Below, piece by piece: positions 1-8,423 of a DNA stretch of 64,000 bases; within the stretch, counting starts at the first letter, position 1, and every line of letters begins with the position of its first letter. The stretch is taken from positions 124,001-188,000 of the forward strand of contig CAYYPW010000002.1 of NCBI GenBank assembly GCA_964473645.1, written 5' to 3'. Below the pieces are notes generated by a model that ran no database searches, had not been told where the DNA came from, and was given only the letters and a program-made list of their open reading frames with translations. The position numbers and the translations under genes were made by a program. This DNA is from HdN1 sp964473645 (GTDB taxonomy: Bacteria; Pseudomonadota; Gammaproteobacteria; Pseudomonadales; Ketobacteraceae).

Positions 1-296
1 ACGCCGTGTCGTTTGGCAAAAGAGAACGGCAAACGCTTGTTGCGAAAGGGGGCTGGAGTGGGAGCAGGTGACAACGAATTGGTTTGAGGATTCATGTGAT
101 TTTAATTCTACCCGACGGGGACCCGGTTGGTCTGACAGTGTTCGTTTATACTCTTTACAGGGAAAGTGTTCAGGCACAGAACCCCAAACATTAACGCGTC
201 TTTGTCATCTGCAAAAGCGGTATGACACATCATTGCCACTAAATGTTTCATTTGCAAGCCGAAACAGTCGACTTCTTCACGCTTCAGTTTAACCCG
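1..296. other. left-edge region without a supported gene
   Basis: Two frames stay open from the left edge and stop early (one at about position 87, another at about position 69), so either could be the 3' end of an upstream gene, but neither carries a recognisable motif. A 74-codon frame starting at 68 has no ribosome binding site and no familiar composition. I see no RNA gene or repeat here. The region lies downstream of the minus-strand gene that ends at 297. Confidence 0.4.
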
Positions 297-1280
297 CTAT
301 GGCAGGCGACCGTGCACAAACAATCCACCCTCTAACTCTTCGATGAATTTCTGCTCATTGAGTTCCATCGTGTCGAGTTCTCCTTGCTGACAAAACGCAT
401 CAGTGTCGCGCAAGGGAGCCTTGCCAGCCTTGGTGAATCGAATGCCTTTCGACAAGGCGCTACCAATCGTGCACTCCTGCAGTCGATGATAAATGCCGAC
501 GTGGTCCACATATTGACTATAGGTGTAATTGAGCTTTTCGAGCTGCGTTTGGCAATCCTCTAAGGTGACACACAGGTAGACTTTGGTTTGTCTTCGATCT
601 GCCGCGATTTCAAGCAGCAGTTCACGCGGGATGTTAACAATGGCGCGCTCCCCCCAGGGACTCTTCTCATTGGCTTTAGGCGCGGCAATGCAAGCGTCGG
701 GCGCGTGAGCCTCGAAAAACATCCAGTTCACAGAGGCAACTGCAGGCGGTTCATCAGGGTCCAGCGCCAATCGCTTGATGGGTCGCACCCCGACCAAGCG
801 ATAACGTCCATTCACGCCGCGAAACGCATCGGGGCACGCTGCTTCGTCAAAATAATCATCCGTCAACTGCCGGTAGTTTTGCTTGTCCAGACCGAAAAAC
901 GCTTGGAAATGATCTTTATTAGCCTCCAACATTGCGGTCGCTTTTGCGGCACGCTTGATGGATTGCTGGTAGGGGCTCGCGTCGGCCGAACCGGCGACAC
1001 GTTCACGTCCATGGGCAGCTGCATGCTGAATATCAGGGGCCGTGTATAGCTGGCCTTGGCACTCCTGAATCGCGCGCTCAAGCTCGGCGACGGCAAGATT
1101 GCATTGCCCGGCACTCGACATCGATACCTGGCAGCGTTGTTCAGCTTCAGCCGCATCGGCTAATCGCAGCAGACACGTGCCTTCCATATGCGCAACGGCG
1201 GGTGACGCAAAAACGGTCAGCCACATGATCAACAACCTGGGTAACAAGCTCTCTTGTATCGCCCTGCGACGCTCGCGCAT
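297..1280 (-). CDS. secreted protein of unknown function
   Basis: A 327-residue protein that I do not recognise. The N-terminus is basic (MRERRR) and followed by a hydrophobic stretch at about 14-29 ending in SPAVA, which reads as a Sec signal peptide, so the mature protein is probably periplasmic or secreted. The mature part contains about ten cysteines, many in the segments at 35-75 and 190-300, suggesting disulfide bonds. There is no membrane segment after the signal. The start is supported by AGGAAA about 6 bases upstream. It is transcribed away from galE and stands alone. No function is proposed. Confidence 0.7.
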   Translation of the reverse strand: MRERRRAIQESLLPRLLIMWLTVFASPAVAHMEGTCLLRLADAAEAEQRCQVSMSSAGQCNLAVAELERAIQECQGQLYTAPDIQHAAAHGRERVAGSADASPYQQSIKRAAKATAMLEANKDHFQAFFGLDKQNYRQLTDDYFDEAACPDAFRGVNGRYRLVGVRPIKRLALDPDEPPAVASVNWMFFEAHAPDACIAAPKANEKSPWGERAIVNIPRELLLEIAADRRQTKVYLCVTLEDCQTQLEKLNYTYSQYVDHVGIYHRLQECTIGSALSKGIRFTKAGKAPLRDTDAFCQQGELDTMELNEQKFIEELEGGLFVHGRLP

Positions 1281-1399
1281 TTTGTTTCCTGAAACTCTGA
1301 ATTACGATTAGGCTTTATTGATCAAGCTTAGTCGCAACTGAGAGATTCGGTGCCATTACGTTTTTCAACAATGCATGCAATGAATCTGCAGATTGCGGC

Positions 1400-1408
1400 T
1401 GTTATAAT
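1400..1408 (+). promoter_or_regulatory. extended -10 promoter element of galE
   Basis: TGTTATAAT is a perfect -10 hexamer preceded by TGn, the extended -10 form that tolerates a poor -35. No good -35 is visible at the right distance. It lies about 30 bases upstream of the galE start and is followed directly by the palindrome ATGACGTCAT. Assignment is by motif only. Confidence 0.5.
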
Positions 1409-1437
1409 GACGTCATCAATCGTATACGAGGTGTTTA

Positions 1438-2433
1438 ATGTCATCCAATACCATTCTTGTCACCGGTGGAGCAGGCTATATAGGAAGCCACGTTGTAAAA
1501 CAATTGGGAGATCGCGGTGAACAGGTTGTGGTCGTTGATAATCTGGTCACCGGATTTCGCGATGCCGTGTTGTACGGCACGTTTGTAGAAGGCGATGTAG
1601 GCAATATCGCTCTGATGGAAGAAACGCTTCGCCGTTATAACGTCGACACTGTCATGCACTTCGCGGCCAGCACCGTCGTGCCTGAATCGGTAGAGAATCC
1701 GCTCAAATATTACCGCAATAACACCGCCAATACGCGCAGCTTGCTCGAAGCCTGCCAGAACGTTGGCGTGAAGCACTTCATTTTCTCCTCGACTGCAGCT
1801 GTCTACGGTGAGCCCGAGCAAGCACTTATTGACGAGTCCGCCCCCACGCAGCCCATCAACCCCTATGGCATGTCGAAGTTGATGAGCGAAACCATGTTGC
1901 GCGATCTGAGCAAAGCCTGCCCGATGCGTCATGTGATTTTGCGCTACTTCAATGTCGCGGGAAGCGACCCGCAGGGCCGCATCGGACAATCGACCCGTAA
2001 CGCCACATTGCTCACCAAAGTCGCAGCCGAAGCGGCTGTAGGCAAACGCGAGCATGTCTATGTCTTTGGTACTGATTACCCCACCGCCGATGGTACAGGT
2101 GTGCGTGACTACATCCATGTCGAAGACCTCGCCGATGCGCATTTGCGGGCACTGGACTACCTGCGCAAGGGTGGCGCCTCTGTCACGGCAAATGCTGGCT
2201 ACGGCCACGGCTTTAGCGTGCGCGAGGTACTCAATGCGGTAGAACGCGTCACCGGCACCGCCTTGCGCGTGATCGACCAACCTCGCCGCGCCGGCGACCC
2301 CCCTGCCCTGATGGCAAAATGCGATAAAATTCGTAACTTGCTGGGTTGGGTGCCCCGTTATGACGATCTGGATACGATTCTGAAAACGGCCATCGCGTGG
2401 GAACGTCAACTGCTGGAAAAATCACAGGCATAA
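1438..2433 (+). CDS. galE: UDP-glucose 4-epimerase GalE
   Basis: Interconverts UDP-glucose and UDP-galactose in the cytosol (Leloir pathway and polysaccharide precursor supply). The 331-residue length is normal for the extended short-chain dehydrogenase family. The NAD-binding glycine motif GGAGYIGSH is at 10-18. The catalytic triad region shows SST at 117-119 and the YxxxK pair Tyr143/Lys147 in PYGMSK. The start has GAGGTG a few bases upstream, and an extended -10 element precedes it. A phosphopantetheinyl transferase and pgi follow on the same strand with almost no spacing, so the three genes probably form one transcript. GalU, which makes the UDP-glucose substrate, is encoded nearby on the other strand. 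Confidence 0.96.
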   Translation: MSSNTILVTGGAGYIGSHVVKQLGDRGEQVVVVDNLVTGFRDAVLYGTFVEGDVGNIALMEETLRRYNVDTVMHFAASTVVPESVENPLKYYRNNTANTRSLLEACQNVGVKHFIFSSTAAVYGEPEQALIDESAPTQPINPYGMSKLMSETMLRDLSKACPMRHVILRYFNVAGSDPQGRIGQSTRNATLLTKVAAEAAVGKREHVYVFGTDYPTADGTGVRDYIHVEDLADAHLRALDYLRKGGASVTANAGYGHGFSVREVLNAVERVTGTALRVIDQPRRAGDPPALMAKCDKIRNLLGWVPRYDDLDTILKTAIAWERQLLEKSQA

Positions 2434-2435
2434 CC

Positions 2436-3095
2436 GTGTTCAAAACCCTCTTGCCACCGCAAGTTAAAGTGGTCACCTCCGAGCCCTGGATGTGGAACAC
2501 CCCCGTGTCTCCTGAAGAAGAAGCCATCATCGTTCGCGCCGTTGAAAAGCGGCGGCGCGAATTCCGTGCCGGACGCCACGCCGCAAAAGCCGCGCTAGAA
2601 GCTTTCGGAGTCACACAATTTCGCTTGTTGCCAGGAAAAGGGCGCGAACCGGTATGGCCGCAAAATATTGTGGGTGCCATCACCCATACAGGCCAGTACT
2701 GCGCCGTCGCGGTGGCGTCAACCACTGACTGTGTGAGCCTTGGCATTGATGCGGAGCAGAACGATCCGCTCAAAGACGAACTCAAACCCATGATCTGCAC
2801 AAAAAGAGAGCTGGATTGGGTGACAGAATACGAATCCAAAGGATTTCATTGGGTCAGCAAATTAATTTTTTCTGCAAAAGAATCCATACATAAAGTGTAT
2901 TACCCGCTCAACTATTACACGCTTGATTTTCTCGACGCAGAATTGAATATTGATATTGACCAGCGCACATTTCAGGCGCGCATCATTAAGCCTTACGACA
3001 ACGCAAAAACACCGATTTTTGAACTGACAGGGAATTTTGCGGTCGATCCGCAGCATGTCTATTCCGCCATTTATCTTCAACAGGGATCTCCATAA
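2436..3095 (+). CDS. 4'-phosphopantetheinyl transferase, EntD/Sfp type
   Basis: Predicted to transfer the phosphopantetheine arm of CoA to a serine of an acyl- or peptidyl-carrier protein. The family signature is visible: a GIDAE motif (magnesium-binding Asp/Glu) near the middle and FSAKES with the conserved Lys-Glu about 45 residues later. An N-terminal basic stretch (EKRRREFRAGRHAAKAAL) is typical of the EntD group. I prefer the GTG at 2436, two bases after the galE stop, giving 219 residues. An ATG at 2397 inside galE would add 13 residues. It lies between galE and pgi in an apparent operon, which gives no hint of the carrier protein served, and no NRPS, PKS or PUFA synthase genes are in the window. 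Confident for the family, not for the substrate. Confidence 0.88.
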   Translation: MFKTLLPPQVKVVTSEPWMWNTPVSPEEEAIIVRAVEKRRREFRAGRHAAKAALEAFGVTQFRLLPGKGREPVWPQNIVGAITHTGQYCAVAVASTTDCVSLGIDAEQNDPLKDELKPMICTKRELDWVTEYESKGFHWVSKLIFSAKESIHKVYYPLNYYTLDFLDAELNIDIDQRTFQARIIKPYDNAKTPIFELTGNFAVDPQHVYSAIYLQQGSP

Positions 3096-3099
3096 ATCC

Positions 3100-4731
3100 A
3101 TGTTTCTGTCGCCTTCGCTACAACAAAAGCTCGAGCAAAAACAGGCTCAGCTCTCGGCTTGTTCCGTTTCATCCTTGTTCAAGCACGATACGCAGCGCAC
3201 TCAAAAAATGTCGTTTTATGCTGGCGATCTCCAACTGGATATCAGCAAACACCGCATTGATCTCGAAACGCTGTCACTTCTGATTCAAGCGCTCACTGAA
3301 AACGATTTTGATGCACAACGCCAAACGCTCCTGAACGGCGGGCTGATCAACAATACCGAGCAACGCGCTGCACTCCACACTGCATTACGAACGCCGTCAG
3401 CCCAATGCCCCGCCGACTATCGCACCACCATAGCCGCGTGCAATCAACGCCTGAGTGCCGTCGTTGACAGCATCCGCAGCGGCGAGTGGCGCGGCCATAC
3501 AGGCAAACCCATTACGACCGTCGTCAATATTGGCATCGGCGGTTCAGATCTCGGGCCACACATGGCCACGCGTGCACTTGCCGCACTGGACACTCGCTTC
3601 TCCTTCCATTTTGTTTCCAATATCGACCCGAGCGACATTGTCCGCGTGCTGCATCAATGCGATGCAGAAGCCACTTTATTCGTCGTTTCGTCGAAAACCT
3701 TCACCACATTTGAAACGCTCACCAACGCCGCAGATGCACGGCAATGGCTGATCAAAAAACTGGGCGACGAAGGCGCCGTTGCCCGCCACTTCCTGGCTGT
3801 CTCAACCAATATCCAAAAAGCGGCAGAATTCGGCATTTCCAGCGAGAATGTATTCCCAATGTGGGATTGGGTAGGCGGACGCTACTCCCTGTGGTCAGCC
3901 ATCGGATTACCCGTGCGCATAGCCATTGGCAACGAAGGATTCAATGAATTCCTCGCAGGCGCAAACGCCATCGACCAGCATTTTGCAACGGCCCCCCTCA
4001 CCCAAAACATCCCGGTAATCATGGGAATACTGGGCGTGTGGTACCGCCAATTCTGGAATGCACAAAGCCACGCCGTTATTTGCTACGAACATCGCCTCGA
4101 ACAATTTCCAGCGTATTTGCAACAACTGGAAATGGAAAGCAACGGCAAAAGCGTCACCCGCGACGGCAGCCCCCTGAATTACAACACCGGCGCCATTCTA
4201 TGGGGTGGCGTTGGCTCCAACACCCAACACTCCTTCCATCAATTATTGCACCAGGGCACCAGCACCATCCCCCTGGACTTCGTCATCGGCCTCGAAAGCC
4301 CTGACCCCCTCGATGATCAGCACCGCTACCTCTTCGCCAACTGCCTCGCCCAAAGCCACGCCCTCATGGCAGGCATCAGCGAAGCCGACGTCGCTGCTCA
4401 AATGCGCGAAAAAGGTGCCTCAGACACCGAGATCACACGCCTCGCCCCCCACCGCGCGATGCCAGGCAGCCGACCCCACTCGTTTCTGGTCTACCCGAAA
4501 TTAACGCCCGCCGTGCTTGGCAAGCTGATCGCATGCTACGAACACAAAGTATTTGTGCAATCCGTCATGTGGGGGATTAATCCTTTCGATCAATATGGCG
4601 TAGAACTTGGCAAAGTGATAGGCCTGCAGGTCGCAGACGCTCTGGCGGAAACAGCTTCTGGCGCCACTCACTTTGATCCTGCGACAGATGCATTGATTCA
4701 GCGTTTTCGACAGGCGAATTTAAAGTCCTGA
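3100..4731 (+). CDS. pgi: glucose-6-phosphate isomerase Pgi
   Basis: Interconverts glucose 6-phosphate and fructose 6-phosphate. The 543 residues match the bacterial Pgi family. Seen: the phosphosugar-binding segment GIGGSDLGP, the signature GGRYSLWSAIGLP, the catalytic Glu in LEMESNGKS (about Glu346), and the C-terminal signature running through YEHKVFVQ, INPFDQYGVELGK with the conserved lysine. I chose the ATG at 3100, four bases after the stop of the preceding gene, because an upstream in-frame ATG lies inside that gene. It is the third gene of the galE operon and is followed by a repeat element and a terminator shared with convergent galU. Confidence 0.96.
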   Translation: MFLSPSLQQKLEQKQAQLSACSVSSLFKHDTQRTQKMSFYAGDLQLDISKHRIDLETLSLLIQALTENDFDAQRQTLLNGGLINNTEQRAALHTALRTPSAQCPADYRTTIAACNQRLSAVVDSIRSGEWRGHTGKPITTVVNIGIGGSDLGPHMATRALAALDTRFSFHFVSNIDPSDIVRVLHQCDAEATLFVVSSKTFTTFETLTNAADARQWLIKKLGDEGAVARHFLAVSTNIQKAAEFGISSENVFPMWDWVGGRYSLWSAIGLPVRIAIGNEGFNEFLAGANAIDQHFATAPLTQNIPVIMGILGVWYRQFWNAQSHAVICYEHRLEQFPAYLQQLEMESNGKSVTRDGSPLNYNTGAILWGGVGSNTQHSFHQLLHQGTSTIPLDFVIGLESPDPLDDQHRYLFANCLAQSHALMAGISEADVAAQMREKGASDTEITRLAPHRAMPGSRPHSFLVYPKLTPAVLGKLIACYEHKVFVQSVMWGINPFDQYGVELGKVIGLQVADALAETASGATHFDPATDALIQRFRQANLKS

Positions 4732-4781
4732 AAAGGCATCAAACGAATCCCCACGCAGACCCGAACCACAGATGCTTGGAG

Positions 4782-4886
4782 GTCTTTCGTGGTGTGATGG
4801 TTATGGAACGTCGGCGCCATGGATGGCGCCGTCGAGCCTACAGGGACGTATTTACGGCGTTTCCAGAACCATCACACCACGAAAGG
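4782..4886. repeat. palindromic interspersed repeat (MITE/REP-like)
   Basis: Arms of about 26 bases at 4783-4808 and 4860-4885 are near-perfect reverse complements (core TTTCGTGGTGTGATGGTT). They enclose a second palindrome, GGCGCCATGGATGGCGCC at 4813-4830, and the stretch GAGCCTACAGGGACG. From memory, similar GCCATGGATGGC-containing elements recur between genes in many marine gammaproteobacteria. An open frame through it (4776-5054) is not a gene. Only one copy is in this window, so its repeated nature rests on recall and not on what I can count here. Confidence 0.7.
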
Positions 4887-4969
4887 CCAATGGTGCCATC
4901 TAAAACTCTTTGTTCTGATGTTGAAACGTCGAATGTTAAAGCTGAACGCTATCCATACTGCATAAACAA

Positions 4970-4996
4970 AAAAGGCCGAACAACCGTCGGCCTTTT
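4970..4996. terminator. bidirectional terminator between pgi and galU
   Basis: A 10-base perfect stem AAAAGGCCGA / TCGGCCTTTT with a 7-base loop. A and T runs on both sides allow it to work in both directions for the convergent genes. Confidence 0.85.
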
Positions 4997-5020
4997 CCAC
5001 TTCAAGCACCCAAATAAATC

Positions 5021-5857
5021 CTACAGGCGCCCCTTCTTATACAAATTCTCATAGCAATAATTGGTCGCCTCAACAAAGCCATCAATACTGCCACAATCAA
5101 AACGACGGCCCCGGAACTTATACGCCAACACGCAACCATCCTGACACTGCTTACGCAACGCATCTGTAATCTGAATCTCACCATTCGCCCCCGGCTTCGT
5201 ATTCTCAAGAATATCGAAAATATCCGGCGTCAAAATATAACGACCAATGATCGCCAAATTAGAAGGCGCATCCTCAGGCTTCGGCTTCTCCACCATATCA
5301 GTCACCCGATACAGCCCATCCTTGATCAACTCACCTTGAACGATACCGTAACGATTCACCTGATCGTGCGGCACCTCTTCAATGGCAACAATGCTGCAGC
5401 GAAACTGCTTGTACAGCTTCACCATCTGCGTCATCACCCCATCCCCCTCATCAGAGATGCAAAGGTCATCCGCAAGAATCACACCAAACGGCTCCTCACC
5501 CACCATCGGGCGCCCCGTCAAAATCGCATGCCCCAAACCCTTCATCTCACGCTGACGCGAAAACAAAAAGTTACACGTATCCAGAACGTTACGAATCCCC
5601 TTAAGATAATGTTCCTTCGACGTCCCCTGGATCTGATGCTCCAGCTCATAGCTGATGTCGAAATGGTCAGCGATCGCGCGCTTTCCGCGCCCCGTCACAA
5701 AACCAATGTCTTTCAGACCGGCTTCCATCGCTTCCTCAACGCCATATTGCACCAGCGGCTTGTTCACCACCGGCAACATTTCCTTGGGCTGCGACTTGGT
5801 AGCAGGCAAAAAGCGCGTGCCATAACCAGCGACGGGGAAAATACACTTCGAGATCAT
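5021..5857 (-). CDS. galU: UTP-glucose-1-phosphate uridylyltransferase GalU
   Basis: Makes UDP-glucose from UTP and glucose 1-phosphate, the entry point to UDP-sugar and envelope polysaccharide synthesis and the substrate of GalE. The 278 residues fit the family. The nucleotidyltransferase motif PVAGYGTRFLPATKSQPKE is near the N-terminus, with the UDP-binding EEAMEAG, the ADDL metal-binding segment and VEKP following. The start at 5857 is preferred because AGGAG lies 7 bases upstream; an ATG seven codons earlier has no such site. It is convergent with pgi and divergent from zwf. Confidence 0.95.
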   Translation of the reverse strand: MISKCIFPVAGYGTRFLPATKSQPKEMLPVVNKPLVQYGVEEAMEAGLKDIGFVTGRGKRAIADHFDISYELEHQIQGTSKEHYLKGIRNVLDTCNFLFSRQREMKGLGHAILTGRPMVGEEPFGVILADDLCISDEGDGVMTQMVKLYKQFRCSIVAIEEVPHDQVNRYGIVQGELIKDGLYRVTDMVEKPKPEDAPSNLAIIGRYILTPDIFDILENTKPGANGEIQITDALRKQCQDGCVLAYKFRGRRFDCGSIDGFVEATNYCYENLYKKGRL

Positions 5858-6053
5858 TGCGACTCCTGGTGGATACATAGGTCATAGTAGTTCGGCAGGT
5901 GCTGCCGCTGGCAGAATTCTACCTCGGCAACTAACCAATAGCCATGCGCTGCCTCAGTGAAAATTGAACAATCTGAAGGCCGTCGCTAACCTTAAATAAA
6001 TGCCACACTTACAATAGCAGACGTCATCTTGCGAACCTGAAGGGAAGCTGAAC

Positions 6054-7523
6054 GTGAAATCATCAACACCCGCCAGTTTCAACCTGATGCTTTTCGGTGC
6101 TACCGGCGATCTTGCCTTGCGCAAGCTGTTTCCCGCCTTGTACCGCTATTGTAGGGAAACCGGTTTCACTCCCGAAACACGCATTCTCGGCCTTGGCCGC
6201 AGCGTATTGAATCGTGATGAATTTCATGCGCTTATCGCGAGCAGTTTAAAACAACACCTCGACAGCGAATGGGAGGAAGACGTCTGGGTGCAGTTTCAGT
6301 CGCACTTGGATTACCTCTCTACTCAACAGGGCGGGGATCATCTGCTATCAGCATATGGACGCCAATACCCGACCCATGAAACACATCCAGGCGTGGTTTA
6401 CCTGTCAACGCCTTCTTCCGCCTACGAAGGCATTTGCGAGCTCCTTTCAAGCGCCAACATCATTAATGCGCATACCCGCTTGGTGCTCGAAAAACCCATT
6501 GGGCACGATCTCGCCAGCGCCAATGAACTCAATCAAACTTTGACCCGTCACTTTCACGAATCACAGATTTATCGAATCGATCACTACCTGGGTAAAGAAA
6601 CCGTTCAGAATCTTTTTGTCTTGCGGTTTGCCAACCCCCTGTTCGAATCCTTGTGGAACCACCATTACATCGATCATATCCAGATCACCATCGCCGAAAG
6701 CATCGGCATTGAGGGTCGCATCGACTTCTATGATGAGACCGGTGCACTGCGTGACATGCTCCAGAATCACTTACTGCAACTGCTTTGTATCGTCGCGATG
6801 GAACCGCCGTCGGTAATCGAACCGGACGAGGTACGCGATGAAAAACTTAAAGTATTACGTTCACTGCGCCCCCTTAGCGAGCAACAAATCATTGAACAAG
6901 TGGTCAGGGGACAGTATGCGGCTGGCGTGATCAATGGCACCCCGGTCAATGGCTACACCCAGGAAAACGACGCGCCGCAAGAAAGCAACACTGAGACATT
7001 TGTTGCACTCAAGCTCAATATCGATAACTTGCGCTGGGCTGGCGTGCCCTTTTATCTGCGCACAGGTAAGCGAATGCCGCAACGCACCTGCCAGATCGTG
7101 GTGCAGTTCAAACCCATTGCCCATTCAATCTTCAACAGAACGTCGACCCACCTCACCAATAATCGACTGGTCATCACTTTGCAGCCCGATGAGTCCATCA
7201 AGCTCCGCTTGTGTGGTAAGCGACCGGGGCGAGGCATGGATGTGCGCAGCATTGATCTCGATCTAAGTGCGCAAGATCGAAAATCCATTGGCAAAGTCGA
7301 CGCGTATCAGCGCTTACTTGCCGATGTGGTACACGGCGATCCCACCTTATTTGTCCGCCAGGACGAAATGGAAGCCGCATGGCGATGGGTGGACCCCATC
7401 CTTGCCCATTGGGTAGAAAACGCCTCCCAACCCGATCTGTATAACGCCGGATCTTGGGGGCCTGCTTCATCCACCCTGCTCCTGGCCCGCGACGGCAATG
7501 TCTGGCATGAAGGAGCCATTTGA
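6054..7523 (+). CDS. zwf: glucose-6-phosphate 1-dehydrogenase Zwf
   Basis: Oxidises glucose 6-phosphate to 6-phosphogluconolactone with NADP(+). The 489 residues match the family. The dinucleotide motif GATGDLA is at 15-21, and the active-site signature RIDHYLGKE is at 174-182 with catalytic His177 region and Lys181. YLRTGKRMP lies in the C-terminal half. It starts with GTG preceded by GAAGGGAAG. It is followed three bases later by pgl, which hydrolyses the product, so the pair is one unit. No edd or eda is adjacent, so whether the flux goes to the pentose phosphate or Entner-Doudoroff route cannot be read from the window. Confidence 0.96.
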   Translation: MKSSTPASFNLMLFGATGDLALRKLFPALYRYCRETGFTPETRILGLGRSVLNRDEFHALIASSLKQHLDSEWEEDVWVQFQSHLDYLSTQQGGDHLLSAYGRQYPTHETHPGVVYLSTPSSAYEGICELLSSANIINAHTRLVLEKPIGHDLASANELNQTLTRHFHESQIYRIDHYLGKETVQNLFVLRFANPLFESLWNHHYIDHIQITIAESIGIEGRIDFYDETGALRDMLQNHLLQLLCIVAMEPPSVIEPDEVRDEKLKVLRSLRPLSEQQIIEQVVRGQYAAGVINGTPVNGYTQENDAPQESNTETFVALKLNIDNLRWAGVPFYLRTGKRMPQRTCQIVVQFKPIAHSIFNRTSTHLTNNRLVITLQPDESIKLRLCGKRPGRGMDVRSIDLDLSAQDRKSIGKVDAYQRLLADVVHGDPTLFVRQDEMEAAWRWVDPILAHWVENASQPDLYNAGSWGPASSTLLLARDGNVWHEGAI

Positions 7524-7526
7524 GTC

Positions 7527-8231
7527 ATGTACACACTTACATTGGCCCGCACCAAAGAATCAGCGGTTGAGGTGGCTGCTGAGCTGATCTGTAAGCGGCT
7601 CGCTGAAGCGATTGAAACGCGTGGCATGGCGAGCTTGGTCGTCTCGGGCGGAACCTCACCCATTCCCCTGTTTGAGCGTCTCAATATCGCCCCCCTGCCC
7701 TGGCACAAAATAACGGTCACCCTCGCGGACGAACGCTGGGTCGACAATCATCACGAAAATAGCAACGAACGGCTCATCCACGCGCATTTGTTAAAAAACC
7801 GCGCGGAATCGGCCTGCTTCATCCCGTTGAAAAATGAATCCACCACCCCCAAACAGGGCGCGCGCCTCACGGAGCAAGCTCTGAAAGTATTGCCCAATGC
7901 ATTGGATGTAGTTGTATTGGGGATGGGCATGGATGGGCACACGCTGTCCTGGTTTCCGGATTCAACCCAACTTACCGCCATTATGAATCCCGCGGGGCGT
8001 GTACGTTGCGGCGAGGTTATCAGCCCCAGCGCGGTGCACCCCCGGCTGACCCTCACGTATAGTTGGATAGTCAAAGCACGCGATCTGGTGCTGTTTCTCT
8101 CCACGGAAGAAAAGACGCGACGCTTTAAAGATCTGTGTAACGAGCAGGCAAAACTTCCGGTCGACCAACTGGCACTGGATCAGCATTCGACCATGACCGT
8201 TGTCGGTGTCGACAGGAATGCAGCCGCCTAA
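7527..8231 (+). CDS. pgl: 6-phosphogluconolactonase Pgl
   Basis: Hydrolyses 6-phosphogluconolactone made by Zwf. The 234 residues and the motifs VSGGTSP (phosphate-binding loop), LADERWVD and GMGMDGHTLSWFPDS identify the DevB/Pgl branch of the glucosamine-6-phosphate isomerase superfamily. The last motif deviates slightly from the usual DGHTASLFPG, but the Asp-Gly-His core is intact. It is co-transcribed with zwf from a start three bases after the zwf stop. Confidence 0.94.
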   Translation: MYTLTLARTKESAVEVAAELICKRLAEAIETRGMASLVVSGGTSPIPLFERLNIAPLPWHKITVTLADERWVDNHHENSNERLIHAHLLKNRAESACFIPLKNESTTPKQGARLTEQALKVLPNALDVVVLGMGMDGHTLSWFPDSTQLTAIMNPAGRVRCGEVISPSAVHPRLTLTYSWIVKARDLVLFLSTEEKTRRFKDLCNEQAKLPVDQLALDQHSTMTVVGVDRNAAA

Positions 8232-8423
8232 ACCCATGGTTCAGACAGCACTGCGCACTCCCCCACAAATGCACACAAATGCGCTGCAGACTCGACAGTC
8301 ATCTTTAGGTTAGAATGCGCCCGCCGTCAAAAACGGTTACAGTTATCGGGTGCGTTTAGGCCCCAAATTCGTTAAATTACCGCCAAATTACAAGTCAAGC
8401 GTGAACTGCAAGCAGAGGGTCTC

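Noticed and set aside
68..292. 74-codon open frame at the left edge
   Set aside because: No ribosome binding site, no family pattern and atypical composition.
1441..2409. 322-codon minus-strand frame
   Set aside because: Antisense shadow of galE, which has all its motifs.
4776..5054. 92-codon frame between pgi and galU
   Set aside because: Runs through the palindromic repeat, the terminator and the galU end; not a gene.
5336..5887. 183-codon plus-strand frame
   Set aside because: Antisense shadow of galU.
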